DNA of 64,000 bases from JALOAT01 sp041685115 (lineage in GTDB: Bacteria; Pseudomonadota; Gammaproteobacteria; Thiohalomonadales; Thiohalomonadaceae). Location: NCBI GenBank assembly GCA_041685115.1, contig JAWLGK010000003.1, forward strand, positions 1-64,000. Reading direction: 5' to 3'. Below are positions 63,736-64,000 of this stretch, one piece after another. The notes below the pieces were generated by a model. It was not told the DNA's origin and did no database searches. It saw only the letters and a program-made list of their open reading frames with translations. Positions within the stretch are counted from its first letter, which is position 1. Each line of letters begins with the position of its first letter. A program made the position numbers and the translations under genes.

Positions 63736-64000
63736 ATGCGTCCCATTGCGAAATCCGCCAAGCTGGCGAACGTCTGCTATGACATCCGCGGGCCGGTGCT
63801 CGCCCGCGCGCGGCAGATGGAGGAAGAAGGTCACCGGATCATCAAGCTGAACATCGGCAACCTGGCGCCGTTCGGCTTCGAGGCGCCCGAGGAAATCCAG
63901 CAGGATGTCATTCGTAACCTGCCGGCCTCATCCGGGTATTCGGATTCCAAGGGGCTGTTCTCCGCGCGCAAGGCCATCATGCACTACACCCAGGAGAAGC
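63736..64000 (+). CDS. alaA: Alanine-synthesising aminotransferase AlaA, partial at right edge
   Basis: The first 88 codons are visible, from the ATG at 63736 (MRPIAKSAKLANVCYDIRGP). The pattern SAKLANVCYDIRGPVLARA, LNIGNLAPFGFEAPEEI and LPASSGYSDSKGLFSARKAI closely matches the N-terminus of E. coli AlaA, a class I PLP aminotransferase that makes alanine from pyruvate and glutamate. The Lys-PLP site lies beyond the window. A Leu stands in NIGNLAPFG where NIGNPAPFG is usual. Confidence 0.93.
   Translation, partial: MRPIAKSAKLANVCYDIRGPVLARARQMEEEGHRIIKLNIGNLAPFGFEAPEEIQQDVIRNLPASSGYSDSKGLFSARKAIMHYTQEK

Overview
The window reads as a chromosomal segment of a GC-rich gammaproteobacterium. The right third carries the classic gammaproteobacterial order dnaE - accA - tilS - pyrG - kdsA - eno - ftsB - ispD - ispF - truD, then surE - pcm - yqaA-like - nlpD - rpoS. 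I infer a free-living, possibly Chromatiales/Ectothiorhodospiraceae-like or related organism, but the sequence alone does not fix the genus. A run of exactly 100 N at 21132-21231, inside a repeat array, shows that this is a draft scaffold. No rRNA, tRNA or CRISPR array was recognised.

Layout. 1-4.1 kb: an IS3-type transposase fragment, an AT-richer SGNH/acyltransferase-3 gene and an O-antigen ligase-like gene, all on the minus strand. 4.1-4.7 kb: seven tandem 86-bp REP-like units. 4.7-6.3 kb: a phosphohexomutase. 6.7-10 kb: an SOS operon lexA-imuA-imuB (minus strand). 10.4-11.4 kb: a NarL-type response regulator and a small coiled-coil ORF backed by a good terminator. 11.6-12.5 kb: ten tandem copies of a 93-bp double-hairpin unit. 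12.7-22 kb: a small XRE regulator coupled to a hydrogenase-4/complex-I-like operon hyfB-C-E-F-G-I. Its large subunit has lost the nickel-binding CxxC pairs, and a roughly 1.7-kb tandem repeat array separates it from the small subunit. 22-24.5 kb: an MsbA-type ABC exporter and a small membrane protein.

24.7-42.6 kb is an accessory carbohydrate region. It holds two GT4/CgeB-type glycosyltransferases, an SDR oxidoreductase, a decayed UDP-glucuronate decarboxylase and a three-gene signalling operon (periplasmic binding protein, hybrid histidine kinase, HD-GYP response regulator). It also holds a six-gene minus-strand operon: a sugar epimerase, a fused TIM-barrel-like/paratose-epimerase-like protein, a B12-binding radical SAM enzyme and two more glycosyltransferases. 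Together these look like a dedicated surface or secreted glycan pathway with its own signalling.

42.7-64 kb is mostly housekeeping: replicative polymerase, fatty-acid synthesis entry, tRNA modification, CTP, Kdo and enolase, cell division, isoprenoids, stress survival (surE, pcm, nlpD, rpoS), a chemoreceptor, an Smr protein, and the start of alaA at the right edge. Intergenic regions throughout are filled with several families of short palindromic repeats. Three of these families have expanded into tandem arrays, and several copies run into the ends or starts of genes.
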